Positions 13,633 through 24,200 of a stretch of DNA of 64,000 bases are shown one piece after another (position 1 is the first letter of the stretch; each line of letters opens with the position of its first letter). The notes below the pieces were generated by a model. The model did no database searches. It saw only the letters and a program-made list of their open reading frames with translations, and was not told the DNA's origin. This DNA is from UBA1573 sp034005165 (GTDB taxonomy: Bacteria; Pseudomonadota; Alphaproteobacteria; Micavibrionales; Micavibrionaceae). The translations under genes and the position numbers were made by a program. The stretch lies in assembly GCA_034005165.1 (NCBI GenBank), contig JAVEVE010000006.1:1-64000 (forward strand), written 5' to 3'.

Positions 13633-15792
13633 CTACCTTTGGTTTGGCACAGGGTAAGGATAAGGCTGGATAACTACGCCACCATTCGAGCCCCCAACAT
13701 ACCCGCCGTTTGTGGGTTGGGCTTCCAGTCCTGCCGCTGTTTTGGCTTTATGTACCAGCGTAATAAACTCTGCGCGGTAGCCGTACGGATCAACTCCCTT
13801 TGACTCTTGCGCCAGCTTGAGTACGTCTTCATAGGTCATTGTCCCCGTATATTTGCCGCCTTTTAGAATTTGCGCGAAGCTGGCAACTGCCACTGCCCAG
13901 TCTGTTTCGGCATTCAAGATCGGATTATCCATTCCCGTGGTCGTGGTAACAGGCGTTGTCAGAAGTTTCGATGCGTCTTCATTCGGTAATTTGTAACGCA
14001 CTTTGACGAAGGCCAGCTCATTGGACGAGACTTTGTTTTCCGCCAAGGTCGGTTGAGCATACCTACTCGGATCAACCGCAGTCGGGCCACCAACGGGTGT
14101 GATTTCATAGATTGCTGTGACTTCTGCCCCTGCTCCGATATCACCTGCATCAACTTTATCATTGTTAAAGTCTTCGGTTTTCAGTGCGCGGGTTTCATAT
14201 CCGACAAGGCGATATTCTGCGACGGTCGCAGGATTAAACTCGACCTGGATTTTGACATCCTTGGCAATTGGAAACAGAGTTTTTGTGGCCTCTTCAACCA
14301 AGACCTTCCGCGCTTCGCTCAGGCTGTCAATATAAGCGGCTGTGCCATTGCCGTTCTGCGCCAGAGTTTGCATCATCGCATCGTTATAGTTGCCACGACC
14401 AAACCCGAGAACAGAAAGGAATATTCCTTTGTTTTTTTCGCGTTCGACAAAATCTTTCAGCTCCTCCTGATTGGTGATACCGACATTAAAGTCGCCGTCA
14501 GTCCCCAATATCACGCGGTTGACGGAATTTTTATCGAAGTTCATTTCCGCCAATTGGTAGGCTTGGCGAATACCTTCGGCTCCGGCAGTTCCACCGCCTG
14601 CGGAGAGGTTTTGAAGGGCTAATAAAATCTGGTTTTTATTTTCAACGCGGGTTGGCGGAAGAACTGTTCCTGCTGCCCCCGCATAGACCACGATTGCGAC
14701 CGTATCTGTCGGTTTCAAGGTATCCAGCAACAACGCAATTGATTGTTTCAGTAGCGGGAGCTTTGTGGGCTCATTCATTGATCCCGAGACATCCAGCAGG
14801 AACACCAAATTGCTGTTTGGCATAGATGTTATCGGAATATCAAAGCCTTTGATGCCGATGGTCATCAGCTGCTTGCCCTCGCCCCACGGAGACGGTTTCA
14901 TCACGACATTGGTGCTGAAAGGTTGTGATTTGTCTTCGGGTAGCGGGTACGCATAATCAAAATAATTGATCATTTCTTCGATACGGATCGAATCTTTTTG
15001 CGGCAAGACACCACGATCAAGACTGGAACGTGCGAAGGAATAAGATGATGTATCGACATCAATCGAAAATGTCGAGATTGGTTCTGCTCTGACGTCCTTA
15101 ATCTGGCTTTCTTCAAACTCTTCGAATTTATCACGTCCAAATTCTTGTTGTCTTTGGGCGACCACATCCATTTCAGCAACCATAGGCGCAATCGATGCAG
15201 GAGAAGGAACGGATACTATATTATTATAGGATGCTTCTGGCACAGCGCGCCCAACCATTGGACTTATAGCTTCTGATTTGGCAATCTTACTGACCGCAGC
15301 AACGTCAGCCATTCTCTTTGGTGCGTCTATTTGTGTCGGGACTATAGACGTACCTGCCTCTAATGTTCTTTCGTAGCCCTGTTGATTGGTATTCTGCATG
15401 GCAATCTGCATAGATGGGGAAATTTCTCCTATTTTCTCCTCTTTCTCTGCCCCTGATAAGTTCGACATCATGACGGCATCAGTTATGCCGCTTGTTGATA
15501 AGGTCGGGGTTGCCACATTATAGACCAGCAATGCGACACAAGCTGTTGCAAGACCACTATAGATTACTTTCTTTTTGGAAAAGGACATTTTCTCACTCCT
15601 CTGCTCATCTGAATTTAGGGGGTTGTTTCCTATCAGACGTGACCAGAATCCATTTCCTTGGGAAATATTTTCACTTTTTTTGTTTTTTTCAAATTCGGCA
15701 ACCGCCAAATTGATAGCAACCTTACGGGCGTTCTCGTCAGGGGGCGGGATTTCTTCGGCTGCGAAGAGGTTTTTGAGGTCGTCTTCTGTCAT
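13633..15792 (-). CDS. Membrane-anchored von Willebrand factor A protein (YfbK/DUF3520 type)
   Basis: The protein has 719 residues. The first 70 are cytoplasmic and charged, and one membrane helix lies at about 76-93. A low-complexity periplasmic linker follows, then the YfbK-type domain with EPISTFSIDVDTSSY near 237-251, and a vWA domain whose MIDAS motif DVSGSMN starts at 334 with the further GGGTAG and TDGDFN metal-site loops. The C-terminal part is DUF3520-like. The ECF sigma gene overlaps its start by four bases. A short cytoplasmic head plus one helix, encoded with a sigma factor, is the layout of an anti-sigma factor, so this may be the sensor that holds the sigma; that is inference. 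It ends at a shared terminator. Confidence 0.8.
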   Translation of the reverse strand: MTEDDLKNLFAAEEIPPPDENARKVAINLAVAEFEKNKKSENISQGNGFWSRLIGNNPLNSDEQRSEKMSFSKKKVIYSGLATACVALLVYNVATPTLSTSGITDAVMMSNLSGAEKEEKIGEISPSMQIAMQNTNQQGYERTLEAGTSIVPTQIDAPKRMADVAAVSKIAKSEAISPMVGRAVPEASYNNIVSVPSPASIAPMVAEMDVVAQRQQEFGRDKFEEFEESQIKDVRAEPISTFSIDVDTSSYSFARSSLDRGVLPQKDSIRIEEMINYFDYAYPLPEDKSQPFSTNVVMKPSPWGEGKQLMTIGIKGFDIPITSMPNSNLVFLLDVSGSMNEPTKLPLLKQSIALLLDTLKPTDTVAIVVYAGAAGTVLPPTRVENKNQILLALQNLSAGGGTAGAEGIRQAYQLAEMNFDKNSVNRVILGTDGDFNVGITNQEELKDFVEREKNKGIFLSVLGFGRGNYNDAMMQTLAQNGNGTAAYIDSLSEARKVLVEEATKTLFPIAKDVKIQVEFNPATVAEYRLVGYETRALKTEDFNNDKVDAGDIGAGAEVTAIYEITPVGGPTAVDPSRYAQPTLAENKVSSNELAFVKVRYKLPNEDASKLLTTPVTTTTGMDNPILNAETDWAVAVASFAQILKGGKYTGTMTYEDVLKLAQESKGVDPYGYRAEFITLVHKAKTAAGLEAQPTNGGYVGGSNGGVVIQPYPYPVPNQR

Positions 15793-16328
15793 ATTTTTCC
15801 TCCCTCTTTCAATATCTTACGGGCTTCGTTGATGCGCCATGAGATTGTGCCCTCGGCCATGCCCATGATTTTGGCGACTTCCCTGTGGGTTAGCCCCTCT
15901 CCATAAACCAGCCAAACGATTTCGCGTTCCGGTTCGGGAAGGTTATAGACAGCCGCCATTTTCTGTGTGGTTTCAATGGCTTGTTCAGGATTATCACTCG
16001 TGGGCAGGATATTTTCGACGGTTTCAAGGCCTATAGAGCCGCGATCATGGCGAGATTGCCCCCGTTTCCAGTCACGCCCCGTATTAAGCACGACTGTGTA
16101 AAGCCAAGTCGTAAAGGCGGAATCCCCTTTAAAGGACGATATATTTTGAGCCAATTTGATACAGGTCAATTGCGTTACATCCTCTGCGTCATGTTTGTTG
16201 CCACAAAAACGGAACGCCATGCGAAAGATGGTTGTATAATGGATTTCAAGAAGGTCACGGAAAGCCCGCTCGTCGCCGTTTGCAGCGCGATTAGCCAGTG
16301 CCATATCGTCTTTTTTCCCATCTGTCAT
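15789..16328 (-). CDS. ECF-type RNA polymerase sigma factor
   Basis: A 179-residue group IV sigma factor with only regions 2 and 4. Region 2 (about 25-95) includes HDAEDVTQLTCIKLAQ and FTTWLYTVVLNTGRDWKR. Region 4 (about 125-175) has EREIVWLVYGEGLTHREVAKIMGMAEGTISWRINEARK with the helix-turn-helix. There is no region 3. The stop overlaps the start of the vWA membrane protein (ATGA), so the two are translationally coupled and presumably act together. Its regulon cannot be read from this window; a CGTCTC box about 25 bases before the start is a weak hint of autoregulation. Confidence 0.9.
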   Translation of the reverse strand: MTDGKKDDMALANRAANGDERAFRDLLEIHYTTIFRMAFRFCGNKHDAEDVTQLTCIKLAQNISSFKGDSAFTTWLYTVVLNTGRDWKRGQSRHDRGSIGLETVENILPTSDNPEQAIETTQKMAAVYNLPEPEREIVWLVYGEGLTHREVAKIMGMAEGTISWRINEARKILKEGGKI

Positions 16329-16412
16329 GGTTATCCATGTTAATGAGACGCTCGGGTACTGTAAATCCTTGGAAAAAACTTTATCAACTTTAAATTCTCG
16401 AGTTGAGGCTAA

Positions 16413-18167
16413 TTACCAGCCACCGCCGCCGCCACCGCCGCCACCGCCGCCAGAAGATCCGCCGCCGCCCGAACCACTTGAACTGCTTGGCGGGGTTGAT
16501 GCGGATGAAATCACGCTATTCATGCTTGCCAAGCTATCGGTCATTGCGCCCAGAGAAGAGAATTGTAGTGTCCGCCCAAGATAGCGCATCTGACTATCGC
16601 GCCATCTGTCCTGCTCATCCCTAGGTAAAGATTTCATCGTCTGGCTGATTTGCTTTTCAAAATTACTACACCATTTCTGCTCGACACCTAATGCAAAGGC
16701 ATAGGGCAGGAATTTTTCGAATATTTCAGGTGTTATATTTTCAGGGTAAAGAGCATTTAATCTCGCTTCTTCGGCGACCGAGAGATACATCTTCAAACCC
16801 TCGGCATAGTCTGCCAAATCCTGACCTGGCCCGGTGTATTTGTTCATAGGGGCCCAAAAGGCCACAATCATACCTATATGGCTTGCAACTGTAATAATCA
16901 AAATAAGTGCTTTTTGTTCTTCAGAATTTCCCAGCCAAAAAACAAGACTCATTGTGACCAATGCAATCAGAATTGCATTTCTTTTGATTATTCCGTTAAG
17001 CGAGAAAAACATATCCTGTTTGGACTCGACCAGCCTTTGAAGCTTTGCAGAGCTTGATAGAAAATTACCGGACATAGCATAAGCCTGACTTCTTTGCGAA
17101 GACTTAAAGCCGCCATTTGGGATCTCTACGCGCGGCCCATCATCAAAAATATTCTGCATGGTCAGAACATAAGAGTTCGCGTTATCTGATAAGGCTTTTT
17201 TCTTTTGCAGAATTGTATAGCTTCCATCTTCTGAGATTGCGATATAGCCTTTCATGGCTGTGTGGATCAGCTCTGCTGTAAAACAAACCTGATCGAATCC
17301 CTGCCGCCAGATATAGCGCAAAAAAGACGGCGTTATCCCTGTAGGAATATCAAAGCGCGGGACAATTGTTCCGGAAGTGTCGTCTCCGTACCGTTGCCAC
17401 ATAACTAGAAGGTACGTAAACAAGAGCATTGTCCCGAGGATAAAAACAACCCATGCCTTATTGTCTTCCAGAAAGTAAAGTGCCTTATCAAATCCTGTCG
17501 GGGCAATAAGGACACCTTTTGCAATACCGGCAGCAACAGTTATACCTTCAAAGCGCCCGAGCGGTATTTTCGTTTGTGCAAAATAGTCATTTTGAGCAAT
17601 CTCCTCGAAGTAGTTCTTCCCCTGTTGGCCGAATGTTCCTGTATAGGCAGCGGCCCGAATAACTTTTGCCCCCTCAGGAAATCTAACCTGAATGGACGCT
17701 GATTCAATACGAAAATCCCAACTGTTCCCCGTAACATTCCAATAAAGCTCATCCACATCATCAAAATATCCTATGGCATTCCTGACCTTATAAGTAATTA
17801 CATAGACATGCTCGCCGATAGATACGTATTGATCTTTATTACCAATATAAATACGAGTCCCGTTGCTCATGGGCTGCGTATGATACTCTTCCGGCTCCCC
17901 ATCGCGGCGGATATCCAGAACGGATATCGGTGCTGAAACCTGATTTCCGAAACGATCTTTATATTTTTCAGGGATGTCTCGAAAAATGCCGCGTTTAATC
18001 TGGGCATGTTCGGAGATTACCCGTATATATTCCGTAACCAAAACATCACCGCTTGTGTCAATTGTAGCGATGACGTCAAATGATTTTATAACTTCCTCTG
18101 CACGGGCAACTTGCGCCGCGGTAAATTGAATGACACACAGTGCAAGAAGCAGAAGAAATTTTTTCAT
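16413..18167 (-). CDS. DUF2207 membrane protein with glycine-rich tail
   Basis: The protein has 584 residues. It starts with a signal peptide (cut after about residue 23, ARAEE), followed by an extracytoplasmic DUF2207-like domain (about 24-215, with KRGIFRDIPEKYKDRFG and the WNVTGNSWDF segment). A membrane helix lies near 230-255, then a cytoplasmic part, then two more helices (about 395-440). The C-terminus is Ser/Gly-rich and ends in a run of eleven glycines and tryptophan, encoded by a CCG/CCA trinucleotide repeat on the plus strand near 16420-16460, a place where repeat slippage could alter the tail. DUF2207 proteins often accompany LemA. The gene starts one base after lemA. Their joint role, probably envelope maintenance, is not established. 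Confidence 0.85.
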   Translation of the reverse strand: MKKFLLLLALCVIQFTAAQVARAEEVIKSFDVIATIDTSGDVLVTEYIRVISEHAQIKRGIFRDIPEKYKDRFGNQVSAPISVLDIRRDGEPEEYHTQPMSNGTRIYIGNKDQYVSIGEHVYVITYKVRNAIGYFDDVDELYWNVTGNSWDFRIESASIQVRFPEGAKVIRAAAYTGTFGQQGKNYFEEIAQNDYFAQTKIPLGRFEGITVAAGIAKGVLIAPTGFDKALYFLEDNKAWVVFILGTMLLFTYLLVMWQRYGDDTSGTIVPRFDIPTGITPSFLRYIWRQGFDQVCFTAELIHTAMKGYIAISEDGSYTILQKKKALSDNANSYVLTMQNIFDDGPRVEIPNGGFKSSQRSQAYAMSGNFLSSSAKLQRLVESKQDMFFSLNGIIKRNAILIALVTMSLVFWLGNSEEQKALILIITVASHIGMIVAFWAPMNKYTGPGQDLADYAEGLKMYLSVAEEARLNALYPENITPEIFEKFLPYAFALGVEQKWCSNFEKQISQTMKSLPRDEQDRWRDSQMRYLGRTLQFSSLGAMTDSLASMNSVISSASTPPSSSSGSGGGGSSGGGGGGGGGGGW

Positions 18168-18168
18168 G

Positions 18169-18726
18169 TTAATTAAAGCTCACCTTTTGGACTTCACGAT
18201 CCGCTTCGTTTTCAATTTCGAAGAATTCTTTTTTGGTAAAGCCCCCCATTCCCGCAATAATATTGGTTGGGAACTGGTCAATCATGATATTGAGATCCCG
18301 CACTGTTCCGTTGTAATAACGGCGTGACATCTGGATTTGCTCTTCAATCCCCGAAAGCTCTGCCTGCAAGTTGGTAAAATTGGCACTGGCTTTGAGATCA
18401 GGATAGTTTTCAGAAACAGCCATGATGTTTCCCAAGAGACTGGAGATTTGGGATTCTGCTTGAAAGCGTTCATCGCTGGAACTTGCATTCTGAGCGCGAG
18501 CGCGCATCGCAGTGACTTTTTCCAGAGTTCCGGATTCATGAGTCATATAGCCTTTAACCGTTTCGACCAGATTAGGAATAAGATCTGCGCGGCGCTTCAA
18601 TTGAACATCAACACCTGAGAATGATTCCTCCGCCATAGCGCGTTTTTTTATCAAAGCATTATAGATACTAACGGCATAGACTACGCTAAAGCCAATGAGT
18701 GCGAACAGCCCGAGTGTTGCAGACAT
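18169..18726 (-). CDS. lemA: LemA family protein
   Basis: A 185-residue membrane-anchored helical protein. One N-terminal membrane helix (about 4-22) is followed by the family signature EESFSGVDVQLKRRADLIPNLVETVKGY and, later, NYPDLKASANFTNLQAELSG. The C-terminal domain folds as a helical bundle facing the cytoplasm or periplasm depending on species. It is the first gene of a two-gene unit with the DUF2207 protein, a pairing seen widely in bacteria. The biochemical function is not known. Confidence 0.93.
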   Translation of the reverse strand: MSATLGLFALIGFSVVYAVSIYNALIKKRAMAEESFSGVDVQLKRRADLIPNLVETVKGYMTHESGTLEKVTAMRARAQNASSSDERFQAESQISSLLGNIMAVSENYPDLKASANFTNLQAELSGIEEQIQMSRRYYNGTVRDLNIMIDQFPTNIIAGMGGFTKKEFFEIENEADREVQKVSFN

Positions 18727-18807
18727 ACCTTTGTCTCCTTTTCAAAAACAGATGAACTCTATTAAAAAATTATATTGCAATATATAATATTAAATTAACC
18801 ATATATA

Positions 18808-19281
18808 TTAAGCGAGTTTTTGCTTAATAATTGTTCCTGCTTTGCCCATATCGAGCTGACCGGCATATTTGGCTTTTAACTCACCCATAATCTTGCCCAT
18901 ATCTTTGATACTATTGGCGCCTGTAGCGGCAATCAAATCAACGATGACGCCTGCAATCTCTTCTTCCGAGAGCTGCGCGGGCAAGAATTTTTCTATAATT
19001 ACGATTTCCGCTTCTTCTTTTTCAGCAAGTTCCGGTCTGCCGCCGTCTTTATACATTTTGGCAGATTCTTGGCGTTGCTTAATCATGCCCTGCATCAGAG
19101 AGAGAATCTGCGAATCGTCGATTCCGTCCATGTTCCCTTTTACACGGGCTTCAATATCCTGCTCTTTCATTTTTGAGATGACCATACGGACCGTATTCAA
19201 GGTCATTTCATCCTTGGCTTTCATGGCCTCTTTCAGGCTAGCATTCAGTTCTGCGCGTTTGGATGCAATTTCTTGTGACAT
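18808..19281 (-). CDS. GatB/YqeY domain protein
   Basis: A 157-residue protein of the YqeY family, which shares the helical tail domain of the GatB amidotransferase subunit. Conserved blocks are LNASLKEAMKAKDEMTLNTVRMV at the start, MIKQRQESAKMYKDGGRPELAEKE in the middle and IKDMGKIMGELKAKYAGQ-like C-terminal residues. These proteins are thought to bind tRNA or assist amidotransferases; their exact role is unclear. It reads away from carA, and the 93 bases between them should hold both promoters. In many alphaproteobacteria the same gene lies beside carA, so the arrangement is ordinary. Confidence 0.92.
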   Translation of the reverse strand: MSQEIASKRAELNASLKEAMKAKDEMTLNTVRMVISKMKEQDIEARVKGNMDGIDDSQILSLMQGMIKQRQESAKMYKDGGRPELAEKEEAEIVIIEKFLPAQLSEEEIAGVIVDLIAATGANSIKDMGKIMGELKAKYAGQLDMGKAGTIIKQKLA

Positions 19282-19374
19282 GTTATCGATTCCTCTTGTG
19301 TTCCTTCACGGTTCTGTCTATAGACTAATTTCCTAGTGCCCCACGAAAAACAACTTAACACACGAGCGCTAGAG

Positions 19375-20565
19375 ATGACTAAATCCACTGACAGTACTAC
19401 CCCGAAACAGCCGCCGAACGCAACAGCGGCTATTGTTTTATCCGATGGAACTATAATCTGGGGTATAGGATTTGGAGCCGAGACAAAAAATGTCGGCGAA
19501 ATCTGCTTTAATACCTCCCTGACAGGCTACCAAGAGATTATGACAGATCCCAGCTATGCGGGCCAGATTATTACCTTCACCTTCCCCCATATCGGAAATG
19601 TCGGGGTTAATCCTGAAGATATCGAAACCATAAACCCGTTTGCACGCGGCATTATTGTTCGCGAGGCTGTGACAGCTCCGTCCAACTGGCGTTCGACCCA
19701 GCATTTAGACGCATGGATGAAGTCCCACAATATTCCGGGGATTTGTGGCGTTGATACGCGTGCCCTGACACGTCGCATTCGTGATCTTGGTGCCCCAAAC
19801 GGTGTGATCTGCGTCAACTTTAAAGGCGAGTTTAATATCCCTGCCCTTCAAGCTGAAGATGCGGGATGGTGCGGGTTAGACGGTCTGGATTTGGCCAAAG
19901 AAGTTACATGCTCACAACGCTACGATTGGACCGAGAGTCTATGGCGCTTGGGTGAAGGATATGGTCAACAAACCAATCCGCATTACCACGTTGTGGCTAT
20001 GGATTTCGGTGCGAAGCGTAACATCTTGCGTTGCCTTGCCGCGTCCGGATGCAAAGTTACTGTTGTTCCTGCGGAAACATCCGCAGAAGATATTCTGGCG
20101 TTAAAGCCTGATGGTGTCTTTTTATCCAATGGCCCCGGAGACCCTGCGGCGACGGGAGCTTATGCAGTCCCAACAATTAAAACACTTCTTGATAAAAATA
20201 TTCCGATCTTCGGCATTTGTCTGGGGCATCAGATGTTGGCTTTGGCCCTTGGCGGCAAGACGACCAAAATGGATTTGGGGCATCGCGGCGGAAACCATCC
20301 TGTTCAGGATTTAAAAACAGGTAAGGTTGAAATTACGTCGCAAAACCACGGATTCCATGTGCTCCCTGAGAGCCTTCCTAAAAATGTCGAGGTCACACAT
20401 ATCTCGCTCTTTGACAAAACCAACGAAGGTATCCGCGCGACGGACAAACCTGCTTTCAGTGTGCAGTATCACCCCGAAGCCTCCCCTGGCCCGGAAGACA
20501 GTCACTATCTCTTTGACCGTTTTATCGAGATGATTGCCGACCATAAAAAGAAAAAGGCGGCGTAA
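19375..20565 (+). CDS. carA: Carbamoyl-phosphate synthase small subunit (glutamine amidotransferase)
   Basis: Releases ammonia from glutamine for carbamoyl phosphate, feeding arginine and pyrimidine synthesis. The N-terminal CarA domain (IVLSDGTIIWGIGFG, then TGYQEIMTDPSYAGQI) is followed by a class I amidotransferase domain with the nucleophile Cys in FGICLGHQM and the His-Glu pair in HPEASPGP. ATG 19375 is preferred to a GTG 13 codons earlier because relatives begin close to it; the ribosome-binding site (AGAG) is weak for either. The product then has 396 residues. It is followed three bases later by a carbonic anhydrase gene and then carB, all on one strand. Confidence 0.95.
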   Translation: MTKSTDSTTPKQPPNATAAIVLSDGTIIWGIGFGAETKNVGEICFNTSLTGYQEIMTDPSYAGQIITFTFPHIGNVGVNPEDIETINPFARGIIVREAVTAPSNWRSTQHLDAWMKSHNIPGICGVDTRALTRRIRDLGAPNGVICVNFKGEFNIPALQAEDAGWCGLDGLDLAKEVTCSQRYDWTESLWRLGEGYGQQTNPHYHVVAMDFGAKRNILRCLAASGCKVTVVPAETSAEDILALKPDGVFLSNGPGDPAATGAYAVPTIKTLLDKNIPIFGICLGHQMLALALGGKTTKMDLGHRGGNHPVQDLKTGKVEITSQNHGFHVLPESLPKNVEVTHISLFDKTNEGIRATDKPAFSVQYHPEASPGPEDSHYLFDRFIEMIADHKKKKAA

Positions 20566-20568
20566 GCG

Positions 20569-21186
20569 ATGACTAAAAAACTGATTGCAGGATTTCGTGA
20601 GTTTAAAAAAGAGACGTATGAAAACGGCTCTGGGTTGATGCCTCGCCTTGTGAAGGATGGGCAGTCACCTGATTACTTTATTATTTCTTGTATCGACTCG
20701 CGATCAAATCCGGGGACAATCTTTCGTCCAGATCCGGGGACATTTTTCGCGCATAAAGCGATGGGAGCAATTGTTCGCCCTTATAAAAAAGGGACTGCTT
20801 TGGCTGCTGCTCTACAGTTCGCTCTTATTCACAACAAGGTGCGTGAGCTAATTATATTGGGGCATACAGGATGCGGTGCGATCAAAGCATTGATTGAGCG
20901 TATCAATGACGATGAAATTACCAGTTTTATTGATGTGGCTCAGCAAGGGCTTCAACACGCGCAAAACAGATGTGCCAATGTGTGCACGCATGATGAGCTG
21001 ACACGCTATGCCGAAGAGGAAATTGTGCTTGAGAGCACACGTAACCTCAAGACCTATCCGAGTGTTGTTAAGGCGCTTGAAACAGGACAAGTCACTATTC
21101 GTCCGTGGTTGTTTGATATGGAGAGTGGAGAGTTGCTTGAATATTGCGAAGACCAGAAAAAGTTTTGCCCGATAACAGATCATTAG
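20569..21186 (+). CDS. Beta-class carbonic anhydrase between carA and carB
   Basis: Interconverts CO2 and bicarbonate. Zinc ligands are visible as Cys41 (SCIDSR, with Asp43 and Arg45), His99 and Cys102 (GHTGCGA), the complete beta-class set. The 205 residues match the usual length and there is no signal peptide, so it is cytoplasmic. The start is three bases after the carA stop, and carB follows 29 bases after its own stop. Bicarbonate is a substrate of carbamoyl-phosphate synthetase, so the arrangement suggests local supply of substrate; this is inference from gene order, though chemically sensible. Confidence 0.93.
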   Translation: MTKKLIAGFREFKKETYENGSGLMPRLVKDGQSPDYFIISCIDSRSNPGTIFRPDPGTFFAHKAMGAIVRPYKKGTALAAALQFALIHNKVRELIILGHTGCGAIKALIERINDDEITSFIDVAQQGLQHAQNRCANVCTHDELTRYAEEEIVLESTRNLKTYPSVVKALETGQVTIRPWLFDMESGELLEYCEDQKKFCPITDH

Positions 21187-21215
21187 AAAATTTATAAAGA
21201 GAAGCGATAGAGAAG

Positions 21216-24200
21216 ATGCCAAAACGTACAGACCTAAAATCCATTCTGATTATCGGCGCAGGGCCGATTGTAATCGGGCAAGCGTGCGAGTTCGATTACT
21301 CAGGTACGCAGGCTTGTAAGGCACTGCGCGAAGAAGGATACCGCGTAATTCTAGTTAATTCCAATCCAGCGACAATCATGACTGACCCAGGCCTTGCCGA
21401 TGCAACGTATGTCGAGCCGATTACGCCGGAAGTTGTTGCTAAAATTTTGGAGAAAGAACGCCCTGATGCGTTGCTGCCGACTATGGGCGGGCAAACTGCT
21501 CTTAATACGGCTTTGGCGTTGTCCAAAAACGGAACATTAAAACGCCTCGGGATTGAGCTGATCGGTGCGAATGAAGATGCCATTGAAAAGGCAGAAGATC
21601 GTCAAAAGTTTCGTGACATCATGGATACGCTGGGTCTTGAAAGCCCGAAGAGCGAAGTCGTCAATACCCTACAACAGGCGATAGAGGCTCTGCCATTTAT
21701 CGGCCTTCCTGCGATTATTCGTCCGTCTTTCACATTGGGCGGCACTGGCGGCGGAATTGCCTACAACAAAGACGAGTTCGAGAAAATCGTCAAAGAAGGC
21801 CTTGATGCTTCTCCGATCAACGAAGTGTTGGTTGAAGAATCCGTTTTGGGGTGGAAAGAATACGAGATGGAAGTTGTTCGTGATAAAAACGACAACTGTA
21901 TTATTGTGTGTTCTATTGAAAATATTGACCCGATGGGAGTTCATACTGGTGACTCCATTACTGTGGCCCCTGCCCTGACATTAACCGATAAAGAATATCA
22001 GATCATGCGCAATGCTTCATTGGCTGTACTGCGAGGAATTGGTGTCGAGACAGGCGGGTCTAACGTTCAGTTCGGGGTCAATCCTGAAAACGGACGCATG
22101 GTTGTCATTGAGATGAACCCACGCGTATCGCGATCATCTGCTTTGGCATCTAAAGCCACAGGTTTCCCGATTGCCAAGGTGGCGGCAAAGCTTGCGGTTG
22201 GGTACACTCTTGATGAATTGGGGAACGACATTACAGGTGGGCGTACTCCTGCATCATTTGAGCCGACGATTGATTATGTTGTGACCAAGATTCCGCGTTT
22301 TGCGTTCGAGAAATTCCGCGGCACTGATCCGAAATTGACAACGGCGATGAAATCCGTCGGTGAAGCAATGGCCATCGGCCGCAATTTCGAAGAGAGCATG
22401 CAAAAGGCTTTGCGCTCTTTGGAAAAAGGTCTCACAGGGTTTGATGATATGATGATCGGCGGGACTGATACACCGCATCCTGACCAAATTCGTGCAGCAT
22501 TGGCGAAACCTACACCGCAACGCCTTTTGTATGTTGCGCAAGCCATCCGTATCGGCATGAGTCTTGATGATATCTATGCTATTACAAAATACGACAAATG
22601 GTATCTGGAGAGGATTAAGCATATTGTTGATACGGAGAATGACGTAAAGACACATGGACTACCGATCAGCGGTGATGGCTGGATGAAATTGAAATCCATG
22701 GGATTTTCGGATGCGCGTTTAGCTAAACTGGTTGGCGTTAAGGAAGAAGCCGTGACCCGTGCACGTCACAAACATCATGTGCATCCTGTCTATAAGCGTA
22801 TTGACTCCTGTGCTGCTGAGATTCCCTCAGATACGGCCTATATGTACTCAACTTATGAAGGTGACGGATTCAACGAACCTGCATGTGAAATGGCTGCGTC
22901 CAATAACAAGAAAGTTGTTATTTTGGGTGGTGGGCCGAACCGTATCGGGCAAGGGATCGAGTTTGATTATTGCTGTGTACATGCTGCCTATGCCTTGAAA
23001 GAGGCGGGTTTCGAGACCATCATGATTAACTGTAATCCTGAAACTGTCTCAACAGATTATGATACATCTGATCGCCTGTATTTCGAGCCACTTACACCCG
23101 AAGATGTCATCGAGTTAATTAAAGCCGAGAGTAAAAACGGTGAAGTTTTGGGTGCAATTGTCCAGTTGGGTGGCCAAACGCCATTGATGCTCACCAAACA
23201 CTTGATGGCTGCGGGTATTAAAATTCTAGGAACTGATCCTGACTCGATTGATATTGCCGAAGACCGTGAGCGTTTTCAAAAGCTGCTACATCAACTCAAA
23301 CTCAAGCAACCGCCGAACGCGCTCGCGACCTCTGTCAAAGACGCCTATGAAAAGGCTGAAACATTGGGCTTCCCGATCGTCATCCGTCCATCTTATGTAC
23401 TGGGCGGTGCTGGTATGGAGATTGTCCAGACCATGGAAGAATTGCAGCGTTATATCTCAACTGCTGTGCGTGTATCAGGATCCTCCCCTGTTCTACTTGA
23501 CAGATATCTGTCGGGAGCAATTGAGGTTGACGTCGATGTGCTCTCTGACGGAGAAGATGTCTATGTCACCGGTGTCATGGAACACGTTGAAGAGGCAGGT
23601 ATTCACTCAGGGGATAGTGCGTGTGTGCTTCCTCCCTATTCTCTTCCTTATAAAACTGTTCGTGAAATTGAAAAGCAAGCCGAGAAGCTCGCGCGTGCAT
23701 TGAAAGTCAACGGGCTGATGAATGTTCAGTTTGCTGTGAAGCGTAATAAGAACACGGGTGAAAATGATGTCTTTATTATTGAGGTAAACCCTCGTGCGTC
23801 CCGTACTGTGCCGTTTGTTGCGAAGGCTACGGGTGTTCCTGTTGCCAAGATTGCCGCGCGTGTAATGGCGGGTGAAAAGTTGTCTTCCTTTAAGTCCCTT
23901 CTGAAAGGTATGACGACAGATCATATTGCAGTTAAGGCTCCTGTGTTCCCGTTCTCGCGTTTCTCGGGCGTTGATCCGCTCTTGGGGCCTGAGATGAAAT
24001 CAACGGGTGAAGTGATCGGACTTGATCGTGAGATCGGTCATGCGTTTGCCAAGTCTCAACTTGGCGCAGGTATCAGAATTCCATCTTCAGGTACAGTCTT
24101 TTTATCTGTAAAGGACTCAGATAAAGCAGAGTTAATTCCTTTGGCTAGAGATTTGACCGAGATGGGCTTTAAGCTCGTGGCAACCGGCGGGACTTGTTCT

